The position numbers and the translations under genes are program-made. A stretch of 64,000 nucleotides of DNA, taken from positions 955,001-1,019,000 of the forward strand of contig JAPEHQ010000007.1 of assembly GCA_027405735.1 (NCBI GenBank), read 5' to 3'. The notes under the pieces are model-generated. The model searched no databases and was not told the DNA's origin. It saw only the letters and a program-made list of their open reading frames with translations. Below are positions 32,763 through 43,991 of the stretch, piece after piece. This stretch comes from Mucor racemosus. Lineage: Eukaryota; Mucoromycota; Mucoromycetes; Mucorales; Mucoraceae. Position 1 is the first letter of the stretch, and each line of letters starts with the position of its first letter.

Positions 32763-35549
32763 CTATTTTGAGTTTATCAATCCAGATCCACAATAAAGAC
32801 ATCTCCAGCAACTTTTCAATATGGCATTTGTTAATGTATTTTCATCAGTTGGTTGTAAACTTTTAGCCTTACAAACTAAACATTTTCTTATATTTGGAGA
32901 ATACAAAACTCGTCTTGTTATACTGCAAACCTCCCAGAAATGTCCTAATTCACATTGAGCAAGTGATCCACCATCAAGTAAATTGACAAATTTATCGCAA
33001 ACAGGGCATTTGTCTCTCGCTTTCTTATCAATTGGTGCTGATTCTCGAGTAAATGAAGTAGCATATGCAATTTCCGCATATAAATCTTCATTTTGAGGAT
33101 ATTTGTCTCGTAGTCTAACATATATGCTTAATGCTTGCTTAACCAATGCCTCATCACCAAGTGATAATGCAAAATCAGATAAGAATAACAATACTGTAAT
33201 ATCTTGTTGTGCTAATTGAACAAATTCTTCATCTTGTAATTGGTTAGCATAAGACAACACAGAGTTTACGTAATTGACTTGAACAATATGCTTTGCTTTT
33301 TGACATGTAGGTTCATATTCAGTACCAAAATTGGGTGGGTTGTAATGCTGATGGTAAAACGTGTTAAAATAATACATCAAAAATCAATTACAAACAAACA
33401 AACCTACATGTAATTCCAATTGTGCGTTATTTACTATTCTTGCAGCAATTGTGCTAGTTTCACAATAAATACTTTCTGTGATTGTGCTATTACTTTAATA
33501 AATAACTGTTTAATAAATCAATTTACAAGTAGACATTCTTTACTTTTTACCTCGTAGCGGTAGGTTTGGCATCTAAATAACCAGATAAGCATGAAATCCA
33601 TTGTGACATAGGTTTATGATCCCCATCATCTACCAAATATTGTAATAACTCTCGCACTAATCCTCTAACGGGCTTTACAAATACTATAAAAAAAAAACAA
33701 GCAGTAATTAGTATCTTTTTGTAACAGATATAAATTAACAAATATTCTTACTGAAATAAGGGTCATTTACAAAGGTACTTGTCAATTGACAGATTGATTC
33801 TATATGTTCACCACGCTCTCTATTCAAGATGAATGTCAGTATAGAATCATTGGTACTTTCGCCACTGTAGTGAATATCCAAATTTGGTCTCATACTATGA
33901 AAAAAATCAATCATCTGTACCTTACACAATCCAAATGTAACTTACGAGAAAAAGATGGCTGTAAAGATTTGATTTGGAGCATCGCTTGCACCCCATAAAA
34001 ATGGGTGCGCATCAGATGCGGCTACAATAGAATCGTCATCTGCCTTCATTTGTTCCTCCATCCATTGCTGCTTATACTTTTTCACTAATTTTGAACTCTG
34101 CATGATAGACCTCTCCTTATCATACTCTATCTTGCCTTCCGAATCAACTTTTAGAAGGATACATTCTCCTTCCATGGTATAACCTCTGAAGACTGCGGCA
34201 TTATCAACCCAATTTCCACTTGACAACCCCAATCCTGACGATTCGAGAATAAACACTTGCCAATCTTTCTTTGATACCACTGCGTTATCCTTTTTCACAT
34301 TTAAACAAATAGTCTGAACTGTGATTCCTTTAGAAATTGCAATCTTTATAATCCCCTTTTCCAAATCATCATGTATCTTGATAAGAGTGGTAACAGATCG
34401 ATTATTATCTTCGAACCAAATATGTAAAACCTCCATCTTAATGTCTTGTATTTTTGAAATTTTTGATTCAGGGTCAACGGATAATTCAATTTGAACTGAC
34501 GAAATTGCCACTGTACCATCTGTACAGGCTGAGACAATGTATGCAGTATATGTAGTATCGTTGAATTTCTTCCATCCCGTCCATTCAATTAAATTGACAA
34601 AAGACTTGTGTGGTGTTACTTGTGTTTTGTACTCGAAAGAATCGGTATATGCCCAAATGCAAACATCGCCGGCTTTATTTGATGTAGCAAATAGAGCAGG
34701 TTTTGAAGCAAGAGGATCGGGTATTAAGCATTTAGACCAACTAGCACCTAAAATTCAATAGGGTTTAGTATATCTCTATATCAAGTTGTGTATAAGACGA
34801 TACGTACATATTGTATGATGAGGATTCACTTTGGTCTGATGTTCGTGTGAAATTGCATGATCTTTGATTTTATCTGTCAAATCTGCATACTAGAATTTCC
34901 TGTAATATTAGTTCCAAATCAATTATCAACAACAAACATTCAATGATTTTACCAATTCCCAATCCGAATTTGTGAAATCTTTGGATGAGATCTGATACAT
35001 CAACACTCTATGTTTGGTTGTGACAACTGTCAAAAAACAACTAATTCAAATAATTAACGCATTGCAGTTTAGGTTGGTTAGAAGCTGAGCTTTTCTTCTA
35101 TACCTTTGATTAGGTGATAAGCCTGGTGGTGACCATTTAGCTATACGAAATGATTCTTCATTTAGAAAAGATGTTTGAATTTTATCAGCGTCAGCTATTA
35201 TTGATTGGTTTAAATAATGGTTAAATTACTGATCTTCTGCAAAAGGTTGATTTTGTATATGCTTACTGATGATAGCATCGGCAACTTTTTTCTCCAAAGC
35301 CGGTAAACTAACTCCTACATGTGTATAGTTTTCTTTTGTAGAAAGTAAACCAACCATAAGTGGTGTCTATTCAGCAAAGGAAAGAGGTTAAATGATTACC
35401 ATTCATCTTTTTTTCATGTGGATGTATAGTATTACCAAAATATGGATATTACTATCCAAACAAATAACTAATTGACTTTCTTCACTCCATTGCACACAAT
35501 CTGCAATGAATGGTTTCTTTTTTAAGGATATGCCAGGCTGATTTTCCAT
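32763..35549 (-). CDS. TFIIIC 90-kDa-type subunit (WD40-like + TFIIIC zinc finger)
   Basis: Subunit of the RNA polymerase III factor TFIIIC, similar in layout to human GTF3C4. Ten exons on the minus strand: 35549-35436, 35366-35267, 35194-35104, 35040-34953, 34889-34808, 34747-33946, 33894-33752, 33683-33551, 33486-33408 and 33347-32763, giving about 738 residues. The N-terminal half has WD-like strands (FIADCVQWSEESQLVICLD, RIAKWSPPGLSPN, CFLTVVTTKHRVLMY, DVCIWAYTD, FVNLIEWTGWKKF). The C-terminus has a Cys/His-rich TFIIIC-type zinc domain: CPVCDKFV, CELGHFWEVCSITRRVL, CLVCKAK and CWRCLYCGSGL. All ten exons join in frame. The family call rests mainly on the zinc-domain spacing plus the WD-like front. 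Confidence 0.82.
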
Positions 35550-35859
35550 GATAGTACAAAGCAACAAGTATAATGTTCAAAAGCGCGATGCTTGAATTTG
35601 TGAAAAAATTGAATCAGGGAGTCACTTTTAGTTACACAGTAGAGTAAACTTTATGCTGTCAAGAAGAATAGGGTTAATCGATGTCTATTTATACTATAAT
35701 GCCGTTTCAAAATTCAATTTCGAAGCATAGTTTCCTTTTTTCCTTATGTATGGCTATTGATATCTGTTTTAAAGTAAAAAGATTACGTATTAGAATATAA
35801 GTGAATTGAGGTAAAATGAAGGCAAAATTGAACTGAAATTGACCTAAAATCAGCCTAAA

Positions 35860-37030
35860 TCTGTTTTAAATGTTGAATTCTATCAGTAAGGCATTTATTT
35901 TCTGTAATTGAAGAGTAGATCCAATTGAAAGCTACTATTGATTTTTTGTTTTAATGAAAAATCAATATTTTTCATTGAGAAACTCAAAACCATAGACTAC
36001 AACCTATGACAACTGAGTTTCAAAATCGGATGTGTAAAACTGATCAAAAAATGATGAAAAAAACAAACCCGTTTAATTGATCATGAACTGAAAAGTAAAC
36101 TGACTTAGGGTATTAATTGGGTTTTGTACAGTTTTAAATTCTGTATTAATCAAAGTAGAATTCAGACAAACATTTTACATTAAAATTTGCGTAAAATGCA
36201 ATTGAAATTTTGGAGGTTTTTTGAAGATGCACATCACTTTTTATAAGTATATTTAAAATATAACTAATGGAAAGGATGCGCAAAAACATTATCTATTAAT
36301 CAAGATATTGTACACTCTTTTAGCTGCATTTCTTGTAGAGAAAAAGAGATTTTTTGTCCAATTTTTTTCAGATTCAGAATTTGGGATGAGGGTATATAAG
36401 GGAAAAATGGAGGCTAGAAACGAAGGTATCTGTTTGTAAACATTTTTGAAGATATATCCACGAAAAATTAATATTTTAAAAAAAACTAAATTGGATTTGA
36501 GAGAGCTCAACGAGCTGAATGACATGAATGTAAAAAAAATGTTGTTCGATTTAATCAATATCTTAAAACATACTACAGAAATGCCAAAAAAAAAAACGAA
36601 AAAAATAAAAGTGCTCAGAATTTTTTTATACTAAAATATGTTATAAAGCACTTTAAAACAAGTAAGTTTTATTATTAGAAAGTGTTAGTATCGCTTAATT
36701 TTTTCTAGAGATATGAAGCTTCAAAGTTTTCAATTCTTTAGCAGTGAAATACGAGTAAAAAATTTGAAACATTAGAACTGAAAAATTAATACCATCTCCA
36801 AAAAGTAGGATATTTCCGGATACTTATTTTTGGATTAAAGCTGAACATCTCAGGTACATTGGTATATTATTTTTTCTTGATGTTATTTAGTGAAAAAAAA
36901 AGTTGTAAGGAAATGAAAAAATAGACCCAGTTTTCAAGAAAAAAGCAGTGGATTTTACGCGTTTTTTAGTCTTTCGAGAGATATAAAATAAATTTACGAC
37001 CAGGCAGCATAATGCGACTAATTCATATCT
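35860..37030 (-). repeat. Repeat family A, copy A3
   Basis: Inverted relative to A1/A2. The right part (36,180-37,030) is almost identical to A5 (45,420-46,250) over long stretches, including the block from GGAAAGGATGCGCAAAA through CGATTTAATCAATATCTTAA. The left part (35,860-36,120) is more diverged and contains CAACTGAGTTTCAAAA, shared with A6 but not with A5. It ends within about 310 bp of the TFIIIC gene start. Confidence 0.8.
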
Positions 37031-37867
37031 ATTTTGTGGTCTCTGAGGTATATCCTTAAAAATGTTTATTACTGTATGAGGTTAGTTATAGAAAAGAAGG
37101 CATACTCCCATTTTGAAAATTGAAACTATTATGAATTTTTTTTTGAAAATTCAAATTTAATATTAAAATTCATTTCAACTTATCGAGTGTAGTTTTTTTT
37201 TTTTGTGTAATACAGCAAGTCAAAATAGGTCGTGAAGGACAGAAAGAACAAAATAAATTGCAATTTTTTAATTGTTTAATTAACAAGAAAAATAATTGAC
37301 ATAAAGACCATAGAGTGTGGTTGTTTAGCTTCTAAATAGAAAAAAAATCTAAAAATTGATTTTTATTATATATACTGTATTAGCAGATATTGTTTTCCCG
37401 TGGAGATTGGACGAGATCTGGTATTTCTAACATTGATGACCATAATTTTATAGATTATAAAATTTTTGTTACTATATATATACACACGTTTTGTCTATTA
37501 CTACTACTGCTACTAACTTTTTGTATACTGTATATACCTATCGCTATTTTTTATCTATTAATTATATGCTCACTGCCTCACTGGAAGCTTTAGTTATGTT
37601 TTTAAATGAAATAAAGTCAGCTTTTGCATTATTGTATCTAGCATAATTACATAATATAGGGCAAAAATAACAGATTATCTTATGTTTCAAACAGAAATAA
37701 AGATTTTTTTGTAAACCAAATTGCTGCTGATACCAAACAAATAGCAGTATTATATACCAAAGAAAAAAGATATGGTCAAATTGCTCAATATTTCATAAAT
37801 CGAGAAAAACAAAATAATAGATACGTAGAAGAACGACAATTTAAAAAAGCAAACATAGAGGGGTGAG
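37031..37867. other. Intergenic region between A3 and SINE-like pieces
   Basis: AT-rich, with T-runs near 37,193-37,203. No gene is supportable; the open frame 37,390-37,593 is hydrophobic low-complexity sequence typical of AT-rich spacers. Confidence 0.45.
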
Positions 37868-37955
37868 GGGAGGACGTCTGTCCTAATTGCTAGACTTATG
37901 CGCTCTACAGTTAGTCCAAACGGAGAGGTTGTAGGTTCGAAACTCGTGTAAGCAG
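37868..37955 (+). repeat. tRNA-derived SINE-like fragment with B-box
   Basis: GTAGGTTCGAAACTC at about 37,932-37,946 matches an RNA polymerase III B-box, and TAATTGCTAGACTTATGCGC about 50 bases upstream is A-box-like. The intervening sequence does not fold into a proper anticodon arm and there is no paired acceptor stem, so it is not a functional tRNA. Confidence 0.45.
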
Positions 37956-37987
37956 ATTTTCTTCAGAACTTGTGCTTGCCGGGCTAG

Positions 37988-38182
37988 TGGTTCAATAGTG
38001 CCATAAATTACATCTCAGGGTCTCAATGTCACATCAATATAAAAGGCCATACTTTTATATCTAAATAAACGATATCTTGTTTTTCTTATACAGTTGAAGA
38101 ACTGTATTGATTCGTTACTCATTTTATTTTAATTGTATTCTTTTTAAGTATTATTCATCAAATCTGAAAGTATACGACAAGA
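37988..38182 (-). repeat. Repeat family A, fragment A4
   Basis: About 195 bp colinear with A5 44,705-44,900, for example TCAATGTCACATCAATATAA, CATACTTTTATATCTAAAT and AACGATATCTTGTTTTT. It corresponds to the same internal segment where A1 stops. It is bordered by SINE-like sequences on both sides. Confidence 0.75.
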
Positions 38183-38334
38183 CTAAACCTTTTGAAATTC
38201 TGCGGATCAGCCCTAAAAGTACCTGTCATTGCAACGGGAGGTAATTTGGATTCATATTCGTTGAGAAGAACTGATGGCCTTGCTGATTTTGGTCGGTGTA
38301 AGTAGCAGGTAGCCAACTTGTTGCTCGAGCTGGC

Positions 38335-38415
38335 TGAACGTACAATGACCCATGGATGCTGGTAGTTTTGGTGTCGAGCCGGGATTTGCCAGCCAAATTT
38401 ACTAGTATGCATATC
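38335..38415 (-). repeat. tRNA-derived SINE-like fragment
   Basis: On the minus strand it reads GGCTGGCAAATCCCGGCTCGAC, a degenerate B-box, preceded by ACTAGTAAATTT. This is the same arrangement as the copy near 23,690-23,750 (GGCTGGCAAAACCCGGTTCG). Degenerate and not a tRNA gene. Confidence 0.45.
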
Positions 38416-38562
38416 ATATGCATTAATGAAAAAGGAAAACAATTGCTAGACATATGCAGAACTACAGAACGTACTAAGAAAAAAAAGGAGGGTCATATTT
38501 GATGAGAAGCAAGGGTCATCGGAGATTCTCTTTCGAAATTCATATCCTGATGCCAAAGGGCG

Positions 38563-38652
38563 GCTTCCCCTTTGGAGGATTTGAACTCATAAATACGTAT
38601 GCCGCACTCAATCTGCAACGCTTGCGCTACCCATTAAGCTAGACACCCTCCT
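38563..38652 (-). repeat. tRNA-like element (SINE head or tRNA pseudogene)
   Basis: The minus strand begins GGTGTCTAGCTTAATGGGTA, continuing GCGCAAGCG (good A-box), and has GAGTTCAAATCC (B-box) about 50 bases later. I could not form a matching acceptor stem, T-arm or a loop with U33 before a credible anticodon, so a functional tRNA is unlikely. It differs from the other SINE-like sequences in this window. Confidence 0.5.
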
Positions 38653-39198
38653 GAGATCTACAATTGTAATCCCCGCATTTGTGAACAACATGCATTTGCC
38701 AGTTTTTCGTCTTCATTATTTCGGGAAATGTAGCAAATCAAGTTGTATATTTCTTTTTGGAAATGACACTAGAGCTTTCCAAAAATTAGTAGTAGTAGAC
38801 ATTATCCGAAAAAAATACGAATTTTTGATGGAAATATAAACAAAAATCAATGTTAGTACATTAATATTAAGCTGTATAACACAAAAATTGAATATAGATG
38901 AATGTTAAACAATATTTGCCAAAATGGGAGTTAGTATAACATGAGCTACAACGCACAGAAAAAACTCAATTGATATTCAACAGATGCAGTTGCATTTGGA
39001 AATTCAATTTTTAGGAGTAGAAACACCTAGGATTATACTGCAAAACCAAATTACACATTATTCATCAAGCTAAAGACCGACAACAACTTTACAATCCACC
39101 AGTGGTGTTAAATTCAGATATCAATTGTATAATCTTTACCAATGCAAAATAATAATATGATATACTATATGAATCAATCAGTTTGACAATTATAATCA

Positions 39199-39251
<53 letters not shown>

Positions 39252-39666
39252 TAAATAATAATAATAATAGGATCAAGTTTTTAAAGTGATAACAAAAAAC
39301 TACCAACATTATACTCGTAAATTGTAATTTAATACATTATCGTTCAATATGGCCGAATACTAATGAATCAGAGAAAATACAACTGGTAAAAAGCTGATAC
39401 TCAATATACAACGAGGTCGAGATCGATAAAATGTACATTCATTGTGTGGTGGAAATCGCGACATTTTGATGGATAGAAATTACAGGATCAAGATGTTGTG
39501 TTTGCTTTAGGATTTTCAAAAAGGTTCAAAAGCATTATTATTCTTCAAACTCATGTGGATGTTGAATACTTACCATATGCAATTAGTATCATTTTGTCTT
39601 TTATTTAATTGCTGTATTATTAAAAATCAAGCTTTTCATAGCTTATAACAATGACAATGGGATGTT
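38653..39666. other. Spacer with (AAT)n microsatellite
   Basis: An AAT/ATA repeat occupies about 39,203-39,271 with one interruption. Otherwise no gene or clear repeat is visible. Confidence 0.55.
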
Positions 39667-39945
39667 TCTGATTTTAAATTGACATTTATCAGAAGGCGTG
39701 TTGATGATACGCTTGATATTACTGTAAATGGAACCAGTTAATTTAGTTTACAGAATTTGAATGAAAATACCAAAGAACCATTTGTAAGTGCTTAAGTTGG
39801 TCCTAGTAAAGCATTGAATAAATTGGCTGGGGACAAACAGAATAAAAAAAAGACGGCAATAGGTTTCAGTGATGGCCATGTTTATGTTGTTTATGCTTAT
39901 GGTATTGGAAACGTACGATTAAAGCTCAATGTAAATTACCTCTAG
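39667..39945 (+). pseudogene. Decayed coding relic of unknown family
   Basis: A single frame of about 92 codons reads as protein-like sequence (for example VGPSKALNKLAGDKQNKKK, GFSDGHVYVVYAYGIGN) but is broken by two internal TAA codons. It has no start and ends at a TAG at 39,943-39,945. It lies just outside the left edge of A5. The source family is not recognised; a transposon or captured host gene fragment are both possible. Confidence 0.4.
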
Positions 39946-41186
39946 CTCAATAATTATAAATTAAGATTATATTATCATCAAATAAACTACCACACAATAT
40001 TCACATGTAGTATAAAGATTTACAGTAACAAGCTCAAATCAAGTGGGTACAGCATCGTAAATTCTTAAAAAAGTTCTCAAGTATTATAAAATCTCTTATT
40101 TTTAAGACTCACAAAGCTTATAAGCGGAATATTAATTTCAAAAATTATTCTTGTCCAGATCATCAATTTTGACATTTTTTAATTTTTTTTTCTGATTTTG
40201 CAAATCTAAAGTTAATTATACTACTAATTATAAAAACAAAAAATATACACATATGCAGAATTTAATGCTCTATTTGCTCAATAAAAAATAACAAACATTT
40301 TTATTGCAAAATATTACATGAAAATCCTTTAACCAAAAATCCGTTTTTGGGGCAAAACTACAAATTTTTATTACTTAATATTTAATATTAAGCTTTTATA
40401 AAATGTGTATTAGTTATGGCTACAATTTTCTCTCACAATGTAGTATATTCAAACGTTGATTTCGGTATCAAAATTTGATTTTTCTGTTTTTTGATCAAAA
40501 CCATGAGTGATGGTAAGGATAAAATGAGTCCCGAAAATGTCCGCTACATAAACTGAATTTTCAGACCATATGTGGTTAAATATAAGAAAAGTTTTAAAAA
40601 AACGCATTTTTATTTAAAACTTAGATATATACCATAGTATAAGAGACTTAGCCGTTCGATCGTGTTATCTTCAATTATGGCGTCGCTCTACTGGCTCGCT
40701 TTTGCAATTTTTTAATGAATCTATGATATGACAGACAGTTTCTCTAGTTAAAAAATGTATATTTCTATGATAGCAGATATTGCTTATTTTGCTTAGTTTA
40801 TGTGTTGATGCGCTGTAATGCTGCTTTTACATTGGCTGGAATGTGCAATTTAGCAGGATTTCAAATGCGCTAGATAATGCAAAGCCTTGAAAATTCTTTT
40901 CTACGTGTGTTGTTTTTCTCTTTTTGTTTTCATATTCCAAGGATATTATTCACCGTTTGATTAGGCATATCAGACTACTATCAAGCTGGTATTCTTTTCT
41001 TGTATCTAAATACGCATGGTAACAAAAGGGACTAATGTTTTTAATATAGGTAGCTGTCGTTATATTAGAGGCTGATATTTTCATTTATAATTAACTGGGT
41101 TCTAAAATCAAATAGCATTATTTACTACTGTATTGTTGAACGTATTTCTTGATTACCAGATCAAATCGAAGGCAATGGTATTTATA

Positions 41187-41395
41187 CAGTGAGTTCCAAA
41201 ACCCTTTCAATGTTTTGAAATTTTGAATGAAACTAGCCATATCTTTCGCAATTTCAATTGGAGATACTTTAAATTTCTATTATAAGTAATGTGAAATATT
41301 TCCAATAATTGCAAAAAGTTCGACCTAATTATTTAAAGTTCCGCAAAAATATGTCAATTCAAAAACGGATACATCATTGAAAGGGTTTTGGAAGC
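41187..41395 (+). repeat. Left TIR of the Tc1 element
   Basis: About 209 bp, paired with 42,611-42,823. The outer end carries TTCCAAAACCCTTTCAATG, and the inner end carries the same motif inverted (CATTGAAAGGGTTTTGGAA at about 41,374). Each TIR is therefore itself bounded by inverted copies of a ~19-bp site. Confidence 0.88.
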
Positions 41396-41544
41396 ATAGG
41401 ATAAAAATTACAATTTAGTAGCCCACAGCTTGTACATTAACGCTGGATATCTTATAAAACAGAGAAATATGTGGAAAATATATGAGATGTTTTTCAACTT
41501 TTATCTTACCTTTTTTACTAGTAGTTTCAAGCAAAATCATCAAG

Positions 41545-42576
41545 ATGAAAACTGTATCAGATGCCAAACGTAATGATGTTATCTCTCTGTTAAATTCAGG
41601 CCATACCGTTTCGAAAATTGCTCGTCGTGTAGATGTTAGCCAAGCCACAGTACGTCGTATTGGAAAAAAGGCCTGTCCTGACCGAGAAAAACTTAAAGGA
41701 GGCCAACCATCTAAGCTGACTACTGTGGATAAGAGATATTGTGTCCATGAAATCACCAAAGGTGGCTTGGATAATGCGGTACAAGCCAAAAAAGAGTTTC
41801 GTCGTAATCTACACGTTAATGTCAGTGCGAATACTGTATGTAGGACTCTTCCAGATAATGGTTTAGGCGCATTACCTAAGATAAAATAGCCAGAAATTAG
41901 TGATGAAAATGCGAAGGATCGCCTCCGCTGGTGCAAAAACAAAATTGATTGAACTTTGGAGGACTGGAAACGTGTTATATTAACCGATGAGGCTAGAATT
42001 AACCGTTTTAACTCTGATGATTGTATTTGGTGCTGGAAAAAAGACAACGAGGAGATAAAACCTAGGCATACCAAAAAAACAAGAAAGCATAGAGATGATC
42101 ACATCATGATTTGGAACACTATTTCTTGGTCTGGTGTTGGCTGGTTGTGCAAGATCGAAGGTAATATGAACTCTGAACTATACAAAACTATTGTTGATGA
42201 CGATTTGGAGAAATCCATTGACGATATGTGCCAAAAATTGAAGTTACGTCGTAATCAAGTCATTCTTCAGCAAGACAATGATTCCAAACACACCTCAAAG
42301 TTAATGAAAAAACACTTCGAAACAAAAGAATATAGAGTAATGTCATGGCCAGCACAATCCACAGACCTCAATTCCATTGAAAATATGTGTAGGTTATTGA
42401 AAATCCGTTTAAATAAATATGATACACCTCCAGAAGGCATGAATGACATTTAGAAGAGAACACAAGAGATTTGGTAAGAAAAAATAACAGTTGAGGAATG
42501 CCAAAGGGTTATTTCGAGTATGCCTGATCGTTTGAAAGCTTGCATCAAAGCAAAGGGTTACGGCATTGATTATTAA
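41545..42576 (+). pseudogene. Tc1/mariner transposase, four in-frame stops
   Basis: One continuous frame from the ATG at 41,545 to the TAA at 42,574-42,576, about 343 codons and typical Tc1 length. It has helix-turn-helix sequence (HTVSKIARRVDVSQATVRR) and a DDE-type catalytic domain: first Asp in ILTDEARINRF, second in VILQQDNDSKHTS, third acidic residue in LNSIENM. It is interrupted by TAG (41,887), TGA (41,950), TAG (42,451) and TAA (42,475) without any frameshift. Two or three of these are most simply former Trp or Gln codons. The element is dead by itself. Confidence 0.92.
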
Positions 42577-42610
42577 CTGCGTTTAAATAAACTCCAATTT
42601 TTTTTTGATA

Positions 42611-42823
42611 ATGCTTCCAAAACCCTTTCAATGATGTACCCGTTTTTGAATTGACATATTTTTTGCGGAACTTTAAATAATTAGGTCGGACTTTTTGCAA
42701 ATTATTGGAAATATTTCACATTACTTATAATAAAAATTTAAAGTATCTCCGATTGAAATTGCGAAAGATATGGCTAGTCTCATTCAAAATTTTAAAACAT
42801 TGAAAGGGTTTTGGAACTCACTG
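42611..42823 (-). repeat. Right TIR of the Tc1 element
   Basis: Inverted copy of 41,187-41,395. It also begins and ends with the inverted ~19-bp motif (TTCCAAAACCCTTTCAATGATG at the inner end, CATTGAAAGGGTTTTGGAAC at the outer end). Confidence 0.88.
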
Positions 42824-43217
42824 TATCTACTCAATAAAAAGCTAGAACTGGCTACAAACCCACGAAATGTTCCAGAAAAGTGATAAAACTTTAAATTATA
42901 TAGAAACAAAATAAAAAGAATAATTTTAGATTTTGCTTGCATATAAATTTAAGCAGTGAGTGTTATATACGTTTATGCTCGAGAAAAAACCATTGTTGCT
43001 GTAAACATTATTATAGCTATAAAAATATTTACAAATGATGATAATCGTAAAAATATTGGCTCTTGTATGTATTGCTCTACATCAACAACGCATTGAATTG
43101 TAGTATTGTCTATAATCTATATTAATAAAAGCAAATGTAATTTAAAAACCCATTCCAGTAAAAAATGCAATGGAATTTTGAGAACGGCACGATGCTCATC
43201 ATGTACAAACCAATTTG

Positions 43218-43668
43218 TTGTTGTTGTAAATGTAGATAATAAAGAACGACAATAAGTACTTGAGAATTGGTCAATCTTTATTAAATATAAAAACGAGATG
43301 GGGAAATCAAATGAAGGGTGATGAATGTCTACTGCTATTTATATTTGATTTAAAGATTGCTTACACACCTGTCTAGAACAGTGTTCTCATACTAAAATTT
43401 AGTGTCAATCCTCACTTATGCTAATGTAATTATATTCAGATATAGATGATCAGTCTAAAGTCTTTAGTTGCTCTTGGCAACACTAATTATTAATATTCTT
43501 TATTTTCTATCTTTCATTGTAGGTCTAGATTATCAGAACTTAGCTTATGTGATTATCAGGGTAATCATTTACAGTGTTTATATGACACATATGCTAAATA
43601 TGTCAAGGTATAGTTTATTGTCATATTTAAACTACGATTTAAGGTACATTTATATATGCAAATACAAT
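43218..43668. mobile_element. 451-bp insertion in A5, type unknown
   Basis: This segment is absent from A2 (at about 21,265-21,275, reverse strand). It is bordered by ATTTG on both sides (43,213-43,217 and 43,669-43,673), consistent with a 5- to 6-bp target duplication. It starts TTGTTGTTGTAAATG and ends AATACAAT; short TTGT/ACAA inverted ends are possible. Size and duplication would fit a solo LTR, but canonical TG...CA ends are not clean. It contains an AATAAAG signal and no long ORF. Confidence 0.55.
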
Positions 43669-43781
43669 ATTTGTAGCCATACAATCAGCTCATTATGTTC
43701 ATGGTCAGATTTTATTATTATGCACAAATAAGGATAATGATATGCTTATGGGCTTATGGGCAATTCTACTATTATGCACAC

Positions 43782-43991
43782 ATGGGATTAATGCCATGTA
43801 CACGGACAGAATCTATAATTCTACACATACAGGCTTTTCGTTATGCTCGTGTGCAGTTTCTTTTGTTGTGCTCATGTGCATCTTGTTATCTTTTTAGCAA
43901 TTATTCAGTGGGCGCAACAACCCATCAGGCTATAGTGTGCAGCCCACCTGGGCACAACAAAATTATCTTGTGCAGCACAGGTCGGCCGTAG
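43782..43991 (+). CDS. Small Cys-rich ORF of repeat family A (copy in A5)
   Basis: Sixty-nine residues beginning MGLMPCTRTES and ending CSTGRP; the frame is open upstream to 43,695. It is the counterpart of the frame at 20,959-21,171, with the same stop position and mainly synonymous differences. Family and function are unknown. Confidence 0.4.
   Translation: MGLMPCTRTESIILHIQAFRYARVQFLLLCSCASCYLFSNYSVGATTHQAIVCSPPGHNKIILCSTGRP

Larger units (their letters stand above)
41187..42823 (+). mobile_element. Tc1/mariner element, inactivated
   Basis: A 1,637-bp insertion with terminal CAGTGAGTTCC ... GGAACTCACTG, flanked on both sides by the TA target duplication (41,185-41,186 and 42,824-42,825). 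A2 shows the uninterrupted sequence (ATTTATATCTACTCAGTG, reverse strand of 21,815-21,830). The TIRs are about 210 bp long and nearly identical. The interior holds one full-length but stop-ridden transposase frame. Confidence 0.95.

Noticed and set aside
38563..38652. Functional tRNA gene on the minus strand
   Set aside because: A- and B-boxes are present, but no acceptor-stem pairing, poor T-arm and no acceptable anticodon loop.
41187..42823. Active Tc1 element
   Set aside because: The transposase frame contains four premature stop codons, although its TIRs could still be mobilised in trans.
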